A stretch of 33,844 nucleotides of DNA from Paramarasmius palmivorus (GCA_037176845.1 JAYKXP010000295.1:1-33844), one strand, 5' to 3'. Shown: positions 1 to 9,644, counted from the first letter of the stretch. Notes: a model not told the origin generated them from the sequence alone. Program-made: numbers and translations.

Positions 1-532
1 ACCGGTGACCAGATCTTCATCCTCCAGGCGGTCGTATGGGACGCCTTCATCTCTAACGAAATCCTCGTAGAAATTATGAATCTGGCTAGGTTGACTTATC
101 AGTATACTCCATTGCAGGATCAAACAATCTGACATACGTTACCGTTGACTCGGCCTTCTCTTCCACAGTTTCCACCGTTAGCACCTCATCGTCCTCCCAT
201 ACCACAACGACTGGACCAACCCATGGGCGCCGTAGTCCATCGGTGAACCCTTCAAGCTCCCTGGTGATGCTGTCGTTCACAGGGAACCCATTTCGCCCAG
301 TTTGTTCAAAATAAAATAACCGAAACGCTTCAGAGGAGTCTTCCGCATGGATGCCTTTGATATTGGCTGTGCCTCCATCAGGTTGGGCATCAGGATCGAG
401 CAAGGGCCTAAAATCAAACCCGTCGATGCGACGCCGCTCCAGTCTGACGAGTCTTGGCTCGTCATCGGTGGGGAAGTAAAGTACAGCCTGTGGATAGTAA
501 GGATAGTAAGTAATATCTCCTAGCTGTAGCTG
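1..532 (-). CDS. Unrecognised fungal protein, partial at both ends
   Basis: Reading on the minus strand, an exon from about 532 down to 138 is joined to an exon running off the window edge (85 to 1). The intron 137..86 is 52 nt, starts GTATGT and ends CTAG, and joining keeps the frame. The exon reads tyrosine/proline-rich at first (GDITYYPYYPQAVLYF), then charged (DDEPRLVRLERRRIDGFDF), with a hydrophobic strand RPWVGPVVVVWEDDE and an acidic end. I see no signal peptide, membrane segment or catalytic motif, and I do not recognise the family. The 5' end is unresolved: a stop lies just upstream of 532 and CAG/TAG acceptor sites occur there, so an earlier exon is likely. It may be a captured host gene beside the KDZ element or an independent conserved hypothetical gene. 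Confidence 0.55.
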
Positions 533-909
533 CTACGACCCACTTTATAGCGAGCTTGAATCAAGCTATCAAACCCTTTGTGTCCAGTCAATTTGGGCGC
601 AGGTTTTCGATCTCGAAGTCGCGGGTAAGCCTGCATCATGATTGTTCAGGGAAAGAAAAGGGCAACAAATCTCAAGCGCTGAAGATACCAATTTTCCGGT
701 TTTTCCGATCTTGGTCTAGACTTAATCCGACATCCTGGCGCCCGCCAGATCGTTCCTTTGATGATACATTTCACGTTCCAGAAATGGCCACTGACAATCG
801 ATTCCACGGGCACTACAGTAATACAAGCAACGAATACCAGCAAGTCATATAACCAAAAAATCAGGAGTTCCTGGGGCACAAGCTTAAGTGTTCCAAGAAA
901 AAAAAAAAC
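533..909. other. No gene recognised
   Basis: Short open stretches exist on both strands, but none has splice-consistent extensions or a recognisable composition. An A-run at about 898-908 lies just past the stop codon of the minus-strand cysteine-rich gene and could be part of its 3' untranslated region. Confidence 0.4.
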
Positions 910-1406
910 CTAAAGCTTAGCCCAGTCTTGACGCCAGGGACGGCTAGGTTCAAGTCAAATAGGTCAACATGTGCGTTCACCAAACCGGTGTCAAAACGAC
1001 TTACTCTCCCCATCCGCAACCGGACTTTGCCAACTGGTACTCCTCCTGAGGAGTAATAACACGAGGATAACCCCAGCCGGCGTTCAGATGCTGCTTGCGA
1101 TTGGCGATGTACTCCTGAGGTGAAGGCCAACGACTTTGTCCTTTCTTGAAGCCCTCGCATGTGCCGAGACAAGAGCCCCAGTGAGAGCATTGACAAGCCC
1201 AGACAATGTCTGTGTACACCTTGCCAGTGTGCGTCGACGTCGCGTTGGTAGGCTAGAAAAACGTTATCAGTGTAGTACTGCCGCAGAATAAATCTGGGAC
1301 GCACGCAGGAAGGCAGACACGGCTCTCCCCAGCCTGGACATCGACACTGCATCCATTGTCGCGGCGCCGCACCCCTAACCTGATCGATCACACCTTTGTT
1401 GGACAT
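910..1406 (-). CDS. Small protein with duplicated four-cysteine motif
   Basis: Three exons are proposed: 1406..1305, 1252..1005 and 943..910. Introns are 52 nt (GTGCGT..CTAG, with CTGATAAC as branch site) and 61 nt (GTAAGT..CTAG). All three exons join in phase to give 127 residues ending GDRPWRQDWAKL. Two similar cysteine motifs stand out: CRCPGWGEPCLPSC (about residues 21-34) and CQCSHWGSCLGTC (about 52-64), that is C-x-C-x5/6-C-x3-C twice. The motif could bind metal or form disulphides; no known family was recognised. The start at 1406 is the first ATG (MSNKGVIDQV) in the exon. The same frame stays open up to 1553, but that extension holds a pyrimidine-rich, intron-like stretch. Some Trp/Gly-rich segments (GWGYP, GCGWGD) suggest a compact fold. 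It is divergent from the small gene at 1733. Function unknown. Confidence 0.5.
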
Positions 1407-1732
1407 ATTCAAGGCTGGCGTCAAGGGTAGGGTCAGTAGGAAGGCAAAAAAAAAATAGGCAGGGAAATTGACCTTGAGGCAGGTATCAAGATGATGGGGG
1501 GAAGGAACGAAAGTGAGGCTCAAGAGCCACTCCGGTTTGTGTCGCTGCGACATGCCATGATGGCGACAAAACCGGTACGTCGGCGCACCCTCTTTTGCAA
1601 CGCCCTTTAACCTGGCTCACAGGCCAATATCCCAGTTAAATCCTCACCATTGACCGTGACCTAGTGGGTGATTTTTTGCTCACGTTTCGCTTTCAAGTTC
1701 ACTACACTAATATTCATCACTCTGGTAGAACC

Positions 1733-2091
1733 ATGTCTTCAGCCGCGTTGGTACGCAAGAGTCGCCAAGAGCAACGTCTTTTCGTTGAGGAATATTTGCA
1801 AAAACTGCGCCTTGGTTCTCTGTAAGTCAGCCTCGCCTCTGGCCGCCCACTTCTCGAACTAATAGAGAGCAGATTGGGACCCTTTCAAGGTCATGTTCAT
1901 ATGCCCACCCATTCAGACCCGCTCAACAACATCCCTCTGTGGACTCCCTGGTCAGCTGCTCGTTCCCTCAGACATCGCGCCAACGACAACGCCCCATTGG
2001 CACCGAAATCGCGATTGTAGATGGGAGAAAAACAGTATATATTGAATATGTCGTAGATACGAACGTCTTTTATCATCCATGGAACCAATAA
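1733..2091 (+). CDS. Small two-exon gene, product unknown
   Basis: Exon 1 (1733-1821) starts at an ATG and reads MSSAALVRKSRQEQRLFVEE, ending at a strong GTAAGT donor at 1822. Two acceptors are possible. Using AG at 1865 (44-nt intron) gives 104 residues ending DGRKTVYIEYVVDTNV...PWNQ, stop at 2089-2091. Using CAG at 1872 (51-nt intron, better spaced from the CTAAT branch site) gives 78 residues ending LAPKSRL, stop at 2018-2020. Both joins keep the frame, so the sequence alone does not decide. The N-terminus is basic and probably helical. I recognise no domain. It is divergently arranged with the cysteine-rich gene on the other strand and may be part of the KDZ neighbourhood. Confidence 0.35.
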
Positions 2092-2468
2092 TAAGTTTCT
2101 TTTCAATTGTGTAGACCCATCGACCTCTAGATCAGACCCTGTGAACGAACCATGGAATAAAGAATCCATTAGCGCGTGTTAGCGCCCGGACAAGCGCCCT
2201 TTTCTACAAACCTTTTTCGATGTAATGATTGCTGCACCTTGTTTTATCCTTAGCAGAGCAAGATTTGAAATACCGAGAAGGATCCCTAACGATTGGTACA
2301 ATTGTTGAGACAAGTTTATTTGGTCAGAAAATCCACTGTTAGGCAAGGTGACGAGTTCATCTCCTGCTTTAGTAATTGTACCTCGATCTTGACTTCGACT
2401 CTCAACTCAACATTTACCTCAAGCTGTATCTTCCACCTCTAATACCTGACCATTTTTTCTCATACTCT
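2092..2468. other. Intergenic, promoter region of the 2469 gene
   Basis: No convincing coding exon. The 100 bp before the ATG at 2469 are rich in C and T (ctcgatcttgacttcgactc and following), as in many fungal promoters. No TATA box was identified with confidence. Confidence 0.35.
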
Positions 2469-3265
2469 ATGCCCTGGGCCAAAGTCCCAAAATCGGTGGC
2501 CACGAAGCGTAAAGAGAACAGAGAGAAGTCGGCCAGGCATTATGCCAGGTTAGTCGTCTCTGTCATCTGTTCAGCCGTCGTTTCTCATCATCGCTAGACA
2601 CCGGGATGACATCTTGGCACGCAAAAAGGCAGCTCGAGAACAGAAAGCCAAACAGGCAGATGGTAACCGGTAGGTTTACTTTATTTTAGGTTGATGGAGT
2701 GGTCTCACAACGCCCACAGGTCGGATGGTCGCACAAGGGGTGGAGTTAAGGACAGCGCAGGAACAGGCCACATGCAAGCTCCCCATTCATCACGGTTCGT
2801 GCTTCGAGTGGTTTACACGGAGTATCTAACGAACCTTCGGTCTGTTGCAGAGGGATAGAATCTCAAGAACGGCGTTTACAGAACGCATTGACCAAGCACA
2901 CCGAAGGAGATCCCGTCAGCTTCCTGGATCGACTTTACCATCGATACATCTCTCATCGTGTTACAGCCTTGTTGGAAGCACGTCAGGTACTGGAGTCTGC
3001 TGAATCCCAAATCAACACCCTCATCAAGTATTGCTATGAAGCGGAGGCCGAGGTTTTACAACGAAGGGGCGCCAATGAGGAATACCGCCGGGTACAGAGT
3101 TTCTCTAAACGAGTCAAATGTATATTGGATTGCATCGTGGACATGGAGATGTTTGCCCTAGACCCAGATGAGGACCTGGAGAGAGCATACCTTGAACGAC
3201 GGCTTCAGTTTCAAAAAACGCCAACTCAAGGTTGGTTGAACGGCACGGTGTCGATACCCGAGTAG
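2469..3265 (+). CDS. KDZ-neighbourhood helical protein, 213 aa
   Basis: Four exons, 2469-2548, 2598-2669, 2720-2794 and 2851-3265, join in phase across introns of 49, 50 and 56 nt to give 213 residues. The N-terminus (MPWAKVPKSVATKRKENREK and the following KKAARE stretch, about residues 1-50) is strongly basic and could contact nucleic acid. A short polar linker follows, then a helical domain (about 90-200) with YHRYISHRVTALLEARQVLE, INTLIKYCYEAEAEVL and ILDCIVDMEMFALDPDEDLE. There is no signal peptide or membrane segment. It ends 155 bp from the stop codon of the TET/JBP gene, tail-to-tail. From memory, similar small helical proteins occur in Agaricomycete genomes near KDZ elements, but I cannot confirm that here. 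A role as accessory transposition protein is inference; no enzymatic motif is visible. Confidence 0.8.
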
Positions 3266-3419
3266 TACATATCATTATTGTTATCAACATGGACTTCTGT
3301 CGGGTTTCTGAGCGTGAGGGGAGCAATCAAGACGACAGTTGAAAACGTCAGTTGAAAAGGTATGGCTTGGTGACTGCAAGAGTACATAAATTACTGTACA
3401 TAACCTACAAGTCGTTGGA

Positions 3420-5443
3420 CTACAGGCTACGTTCCTTGACCATGGAGGTTTTACTCAATTCCTCCAGTGTAGAAAACAGCGCAAGGCCGGATGTCCAACG
3501 ATCTTTACCCTCTACTACTGCCTGAGCACGACTGCGAGTTGCTTGGTAAAGCTTCTCCGGTATAAACCCGTGCTCTACCCATCGAAATAGACCTCCAGCC
3601 GTGTACATGGCGAAGGAGTAACGCTTTTCAGAAGGGCTAATTGCAGTGTTGGAATGGCAGACCATCGCGGACGGAATCAGGATTGTGGTCCCAGGTGGAA
3701 ATTCGACCACTAGTTTGAGATCCCAGATGACAAAGTGTCCTCCACGAGTCCAGTCGTAGTCGCCCAACGCGGTGATACCGCACCAACCGAAGGCAAGGTT
3801 CTTGACGTCGCGATGGGGATAGCAGACGGTGCGTGGGCCAAAATTGACAGTGAAGGCCGTGAAGATGCACTTCTCGAACGGGAGGTGCAGATCGCTGTGT
3901 TTCGCCAACAAAGGAGCAATGGATCGCGCGTAGTACATAAACAACGACGGTGCCCATCCAAGTAATCCACCTATTCCAACGGAGCACGTCAGGGTGTGTA
4001 CCAGGGATATGTGAGAGGCTTACAAGACATGAAACGCGCCATGCGTTGAAACACCCGACTATTTCGGATTTCGTCCAAGACTGGTTGATTTTGCCGAGAT
4101 ATGCGCATCATTTGAGGTTGCTATCGAGATAATCAGTAATTTGAGCTGAAAAAAGGGGTAGAAAAAGCTGTAGATCAGTACCTTTTGCCCGTTCCCGATA
4201 GAAGGTCCATATGCCAAAGAGTTATGGACTCCGCGACGGGGGTGAGCTGTGGTGGGGCCGGCTAAACCTAAAGCCATAAGCTGCTGCTGCGATTTGGTGA
4301 GTCTCGGCGGGGTGAAGCGGGCGACGAGTCCCAGTCGTTCGATCATCTGATTGGCCGCTTGAACGTTTTCTGCCCAAGAAGGGTCGTTCTGAGGAGCTGG
4401 AATCACCACGCCCATTACAGCGCCGCTGGTACTGGTGAGAGGCCGGGAGGAGCTACACTGAACTGTCAGCAATTGGTATGATGAATGACTAGTCACCTAC
4501 TCACCTTGGGTCATGAGTGAGCTTACTGAACCGAAACTTCCCCTCGGGATCCGTGAGCTCGTCAACAGTATAGTCCCTTTTCTCTGGGAGGTCCTTCTCT
4601 AGTCCGAGATATCCCGATTGTGCAGGACGAAAGTCACGGCTGGCATGGAAAGTCTGCTGAACGACGTGGGCGGCTTGTAAAATGGATGCTCGCAGGCTAT
4701 GCTTAACAAGGTCTTCCGGCTGTCGCGAAAATAAGACGGAGGGCTGTGATCGTCGTGCTTTACGTCGAGCGTTCTTGCTTTTGGCCTTCTCTCGAGCGAC
4801 CTCTGCAGGAGTCTTGACACGTCGTTTTCTGCGAGAGCTGTGGGGACCTTGGTCCATCGAGGGCTGTTGGCCGGAAGTCGGTGCGGATGAAGGTGTGGAG
4901 GTTGTGGAGAGGGTGAAGCCTTCAGTTTCTGGTACAGAAGGTGCAGAAGACAGGAGTTCGAGATCTTGAGGACCTATTCGAGGGCTGTCCGGTGGAGAGG
5001 AAGGTGGTGTGGATAGTGGGGATTCGTTCTCGGGATTCTCTGCTATCAGGAACGCCCTGAGAAGAAGAGCTTCCAACTCTTCATCCGCACCAGCGAGGTA
5101 CGGCGAATAAGACTGCCCACTGCATGTCTAACGTCAATAAAAGTTAGTCGAGAGCGAGAGGACATAGATGATGAATGACCTCTGAAGCGTCGAATAGCTT
5201 TTGAATAGACTCTGGTAGATTGGAGGTATCCGGTTGAGCGTTAGGGAGTCGACAGGGAAAAAAAGGAGCAGAAATAAGAGAAGACGACGTTTAAACTGCC
5301 GGATTCCCTGGCAAGGGTATCCTGGCAAATGTTGGCGGCGATGTGGAGAAACAGAACTTGGATTCCCTTGCGAGGGTATCCATGCTCGATGGGAGAGGGT
5401 AAGAAGGGCTGTGAGTCAACTTACGTTGAGTGGTCCCCTGCAT
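3420..5443 (-). CDS. TET/JBP-like 2OG-Fe(II) dioxygenase
   Basis: Six exons (5443..5425, 5211..5180, 5127..4505, 4452..4182, 4120..4024, 3970..3420) join in phase to 530 residues. The last exon carries the double-stranded beta-helix core: FGPRTVCYPHRDVKNLAFGW with the iron-binding H400xD402, the conserved WCGITALGDYDWTRGGHFVI, WDLKLVVEFPPGTTILIPSA, iron ligand H453 (MVCHSNT) and 2-oxoglutarate-binding R464 (EKRYSFAMYTAGGLFRW). All key residues are present. This family oxidises 5-methylcytosine (TET) or thymine (JBP) in DNA; in fungi it has expanded with KDZ transposons. The N-terminal half is Ser/Pro-rich (about 46-112), then a basic cluster (about 114-144, RRKRRVKTP and NARRKARR), a likely nuclear signal. 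Odd points: exon 1 is only 19 nt, intron 1 is 213 nt against 52-61 for the others, and the intron 2 donor (GTCATT) is weak, so the extreme N-terminus is less certain. Confidence 0.93.
5301..5322. repeat. Palindromic repeat copy 1
   Basis: A 22-bp imperfect palindrome: GGATTCCCT, loop GGCA, AGGGTATCC. The arms pair except for one T:T. It lies inside the proposed long first intron of the TET/JBP gene. A second near-identical copy starts 59 bp away. Confidence 0.8.
5360..5381. repeat. Palindromic repeat copy 2
   Basis: GGATTCCCT, loop TGCG, AGGGTATCC: the same arms as the copy at 5301 with a different loop, so the arms have been conserved while the loop changed. This is expected for a protein-binding site or hairpin rather than chance. 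Confidence 0.8.
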
Positions 5444-5566
5444 CGTGATGGGGTTTGAGTTTGTTGAATGTAGGTCAGGTGTCGTTTGTGTCCGTGTTGC
5501 TTGTGCAAGTTTGGCGTAATCACGTGGATTATTTGAGTACCTTGATCTTCTTTTGACGCGACTTTC
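5444..5566. promoter_or_regulatory. Bidirectional promoter, TET/JBP and KDZ genes
   Basis: Only 123 bp separate the ATG of the dioxygenase (minus) from the ATG of the transposase (plus), so both must be driven from here or from the adjoining intron. A CACGTG E-box lies at 5521-5526, 41 bp before the transposase ATG, within aatCACGTGgatt. No clear TATA box. Confidence 0.6.
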
Positions 5567-8500
5567 ATGAGTTCCTCGTCTCGCAAGGGCAAGTCCAAAT
5601 CTTTGCCAGCTCCGAAGGTTCAACGAATCCGGGTCGAGAATGTGCATCGTGCTCCTGCTTTCCTCAAGGTCGAGGCCTTATCTTCGGATGGAAGACGCGT
5701 CCGCCATCGTGTCGTTAAAGTCTCTGGACTATCGCCTACGAAGAAACGCGTGGATTCTGGTGGAGGTCCTATCTCAGTACCGGCTTTCGACTCTGTGATG
5801 ATGGATATTGAAGAGGAGAGGGACAATTGGGTTCTGGGAGGCCAAGGGCTCTTTGTGAGCGCAGGGGTAGATGCAGCAGATGTTGAGTTGAATGACAACG
5901 GTTTGGGGGGTAATAAGGACGTCAGAAGCAAGTCGGAGGCTGATCTTGTAAGTGTGTGCATCAATTGCAGCTCAGAATTGCCGCTAATGGATCAACTCAG
6001 GCTAAGACCATGTCTGACTGGAGACCGCTGTCCAGATCATTTCTACACGAGCTCATGACGCGTGAAGGTCGGCCAATGGACGTTCAAAACCACTGCATCT
6101 CATGCAAGGAATGTGTCTCATCCCTGTATCGTTGCAAAGACTGCATTACCCCGCATCTGTACTGCAAGAGTTGCACGGTGTCGCGACACAAGGAGCGACC
6201 GTTCGACAGAATAGAGGTATGATGATATGACCTAGAGACCGTTCATGAATCTCACGACTTATCAAGCGCTGGAACGGGTCTTTCTTTGAAAATACGTCTC
6301 TGAAAGAGCTTGGGTTGGTGATTCAGCTAGGTCATGATGAGGGAGGTCCCTGCGCGCTTCGTGAGATGGCTAGGACGGGATTCGTGGTGGTTGATGTCGA
6401 CTCTATCCAAGAGGTTTCGATTGCGTATTGTGCGTGTCGATCGGCGGAGGTAGTGGGGGTGAAATGGCAGCAGTTAATGCGCCGTGAGCTGTACCCAGGC
6501 AGCGTGGACTACCCATACACCGCTTTCACCTTCCGAGTGCTGGCGCTGTTCCATGCGTTAACACTGAAGGGAAAGATAAATCTTTACGACTTCTACTACG
6601 GCCTCGAGATGAGGAGTAACGGCGGAGGATGCAGGGATATTAAGGTATGGAAGTCTGGTACTACGTCTACGTTTCATTACTGACTTGGCTAAATAGGATA
6701 GATATGATTCATTTCGGAAAGTTACTCGGCAATGGCGATACCTCAAAATGCTGAAACGTGGAGGCCTGGGCAACGATCAGACGAGACGGTTGGAGGATAT
6801 TAGACCTGGGGAGCTTGCCGTTCGGTGCATAGCATGTCCTCAGCCAGGTGTTAACCTGCCTTTAGGCTGGCAATCGGTTCCTGAGGATCAAAGGTGAGGG
6901 TTGAGCCAATGTTCGAGACCACAACTGACTGTTACGGCTCCAGGTTTCTCTATAACAAGTTTCTGTCTCTCGATGCTTGTTTTCGCTTGAAACGTAGAGC
7001 AATATCGAGCGAGGCTGCCGACCCAGGATTGCTGACTGGCCTGGCCTACTATGTGGATCAGGAACCGTATCAGAGATGGATGAAGGCTGCCCCAGATCAG
7101 AAGGAGGTGCGTAGTCGTTTGATTAAATGGCTGACAGGTGACTGAATACTGTTACAGACCAATGACTGCTCAAGCCTGGCGGCAGTTAAGCAAGCGAATA
7201 CGAAGTTTAACCGCGGCTATGCCACGACCGGTTGTCTATTGTGTATGTGCTCGCGTCACGAATTGTGTGAGCCGAACGGCGTTGTGGACCTCAATCGAGG
7301 TGAAAAGTAAGTCGTGTTGTTTTGCTGGGTATCGAGTCATAGTCTAACATGGTTTAAGGTTTTTGCTAGGAGACTACGCGCTGGGGGCATCACAGAGGCT
7401 TTCATCTCCTCTTCTCAAGCGCGTGCTTAGCTACGACATAGCATGCCAGTACTGCAAGAAATTCTTCACCAGAATGCGTTCTTTACCGGAAGAAGCGGCA
7501 GTGGAAATGGACGACGAGAAATGGAGTTTTGTGGTCCCGAAACTCCATATCCGTGGCCATGAAAGACCATGTCAAGAGACATACGCGCTGCACCTACATC
7601 CAGGGGCTGGGCAGACGGACGGAGAAGGCATTGAGCGGCTCTGGGCGGAAGTAGGTCCTGTGGGAATAAGCACCAGGGAGATGGGACCGGGCCATAGGAG
7701 GGATACCCTAGACGACCATCAGGGTGCCCGTAATTGGCGTAAGATTTGTGGGCTGGGTGAGCGTTTTATGTGTGATTTGAATAGGGCTGTACTAATGAAG
7801 TGGCAGGTTTCTTACTGAGAAGACGAGAAGCTGAGGCTCGGAGGCAAGTGGTGGTTCATACTGCGGAGTATGAACGATTCTGCCAGAGTCAGCCAGTTAG
7901 CCGTGTTGAGGAATGGAGGAGGAAGGTGGTCGAGTGGGAATCGGGGAAATCGACTGTGAATCCGTATTCATTGTCAGAGCGAGGTGTGTGTTTCTGAGTT
8001 TACGGTTGAGAGAGGTGCTAACGGACCGATAGGAGAAACAGAGGAGGACGTTCGCTTGCGTCTAGCAGTCCAAGAAGCCGAGCGCAGCCTCAGAGGAGAG
8101 CCTATTCTCCATGAAGTTGCCCCTAGTGCATTCCTGCTCATGGGCCTCGACATCGAAGACCAACAGCGTCGTATGGCGATAAACCTAGCGGACAAGGAAG
8201 AGGGCACAGTGCGAGAGAAGACCGAGGTCGTGGAGAAGCGAGCAAAGCTCGGCCGTCTCATTGCACGATTCCGGAGCCTGCAGCAAATATACACACCGAC
8301 AGCGCTGGCATACTTGACAACACTCCCCAACTATTCAAACGTCAATACTGTCGAGAAGATCCCGATTCTTCTCCCCTCTGGACTACCTGAGTCTCTCTGA
8401 GCGCAGACATCTATGGAGGAGTGGGTGTGCTGAGAGGTAGATTATCGATGTGCACAGCTAAGGACGTCGCTCAGGTCGCTGCGTACACACCTGTTTGTAC

Positions 8501-9264
8501 GTGCTGGCTTGAACATCGAGCGAACAACTCAGGCGCGTGGACAAAAGGGTTCGACTAGGTCACGTCAGGATATAGCAAGTAACGAGACAGACATCGTGGC
8601 GTTCAAGACAAAGTATCGGGCGGCTTGGAATGCCCTGCTGGTGCTTATTGGGGAGGAGAGACTACAGCAGCAGATGCCAGGGTATCAAAGTCTTCAAGAT
8701 CACGATGTCAGATCACACGAAGACCAGGACAGCTACTGCACGATAACTAGTCGCAAAGCACGGCCGGTGACTGAATCCCGCCCGCTGCTTGTCCCTGGAG
8801 AGTCGAGACGCTCGCTGTCGTGGATCTGGACTGGAGTAGATGTGACAGGAGATTCGAAAGCTATGCAGGAGGCATTGCGAATTGAATGGAGCAAATGCTG
8901 GGCCCGCAAACGGCGATGGGATGAGGAGCTGGCGCTTATTCTGGAAGAGAAGCGCCGAGCTGTGGTGTCGCTTGAATTCGAGGCTGACAGGTGGCGGAAA
9001 GTGGCTGAAGAGGGCCGGAATACATCTCCCGAGGGGTACACTGCATACGCACTACGCCAGGCTGCGGTGAGGGAAGGATTAGTGCAGAAATTCCGTTCCG
9101 TTTGGAGTACGCCTATTCGACAGCGCAAGCGCGTTAATCGTGGTGTAGTGCACGTAGGCGATATCACAGATGGAGAAGATGAAGGCGGGGAGGACGGAGC
9201 AAGTGAAGATGAGAGGCTGAGAATGGAACTGGATGAGGAGGAGGACGAGGAGGAGGACGATTAG
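5567..9264 (+). pseudogene. KDZ transposase with CxC2 domain, two in-frame stops
   Basis: Nine exons: 5567-5947, 6001-6216, 6267-6644, 6697-6893, 6944-7106, 7158-7306, 7359-7756, 7807-7983, 8033-9264. All introns are 49-53 nt and all joins keep frame (1096 codons). Residues about 159-190 form the CxC2 cysteine cluster (CISCKECV, CKDC, CKSCTVSRH). CIACPQPGVNLPLGW and FLSLDACFRLKRR (D401) begin the RNase H-like core; SYDIACQY (D521), KLHIRGHERPCQ and GQTDGEGIERLW (E584/E587) followed by STREMGPGHRRDTLDDHQ complete it. The tail is helical (ALRIEWSKCWARKRRWDEEL) and ends very acidic. Codons 809 (8398) and 820 (8431) are TGA, yet the same frame continues with typical family sequence (VDYRCAQLRTSLRSLRTHL), so these look like recent nonsense changes from CGA. 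No GT-AG intron removes both and keeps the frame. The core upstream of the stops is complete. Confidence 0.9.
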
Positions 9265-9500
9265 TATGCTGTACTTTGCAAAGTTTCCGGGGATTCCGTT
9301 TTGGGAGTGTATGTTATTTTATTTGGATTTATTCAGCGAAATGAAATCGGGATATTAAATATTATATTTCTTTCTGTTAGCTATTCCCGTTTAGGAAGTG
9401 CTTAGACGCCTGAGATGGACGTCCCCTTGTGTCTCGGGGATGGTCCCAATAACTTTGCAATGTGTTTGTCGGACCTGATAGACAAACTTTGTAAAGTTGT
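9265..9500. repeat. ACTTTGYAAAGT repeats 3' of the transposase
   Basis: ACTTTGCAAAGT (9273-9284, perfect palindrome), ACTTTGCAA (9452-9460) and ACTTTGTAAAGT (9486-9497) occur within 225 bp after the stop codon. GTTTGTC (9464-9470) and GACAAAC (9481-9487) also form a 7-bp stem with a 10-nt loop. Clusters like this near a transposon end can be subterminal transposase-binding sites; that role is inference. Confidence 0.5.
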
Positions 9501-9644
9501 AACTAGGTCGGCTGTTTGTGGATAATGGTACGTGTTATCTCGTTGTACGTTCGCTGAAGCTGACGGTACTCTTTCTCCCTTAAAGGAATTCGAATCCTAG
9601 ACAGTCTGAGTTCATGAAATCGAAGCCTCGTAGTCGAAGGTTCC

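Larger units (their letters stand above)
2469..9497. mobile_element. KDZ-class transposon region, ends unresolved
   Basis: The span covers the three genes that I can link with confidence: helical protein, TET/JBP dioxygenase and KDZ transposase, plus the short repeats 3' of the transposase. Kyakuja-Dileera-Zisupton (KDZ) elements are DNA transposons common in basidiomycetes, and TET/JBP genes often travel with them. I could not find a pair of terminal inverted repeats or a target-site duplication by eye, so the true limits may lie further out, perhaps including the genes at 910-2091. Confidence 0.6.

Noticed and set aside
861..1553. A continuous 230-codon minus-strand frame
   Set aside because: It reads through what look like two introns; the spliced model with two cysteine motifs in phase explains the DNA better, and the region above 1406 is poly-T and intron-like.
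3637..3987. Overlapping minus-strand frames of 86-116 codons in the dioxygenase exon
   Set aside because: Out-of-frame shadows of the TET/JBP catalytic exon; only the frame with HxD, H and R matches the family.
8391..8440. A 50-nt GT..AG stretch that could be an intron removing both transposase stops
   Set aside because: The length fits, but 50 is not a multiple of 3 and the join leaves the frame that carries the conserved C-terminal sequence. The donor GTCTCT is weak and the branch site poor.
8733..9167. A 144-codon minus-strand frame
   Set aside because: Antisense to the last exon of the KDZ transposase, with low-complexity Ser/Arg content and no splice context.
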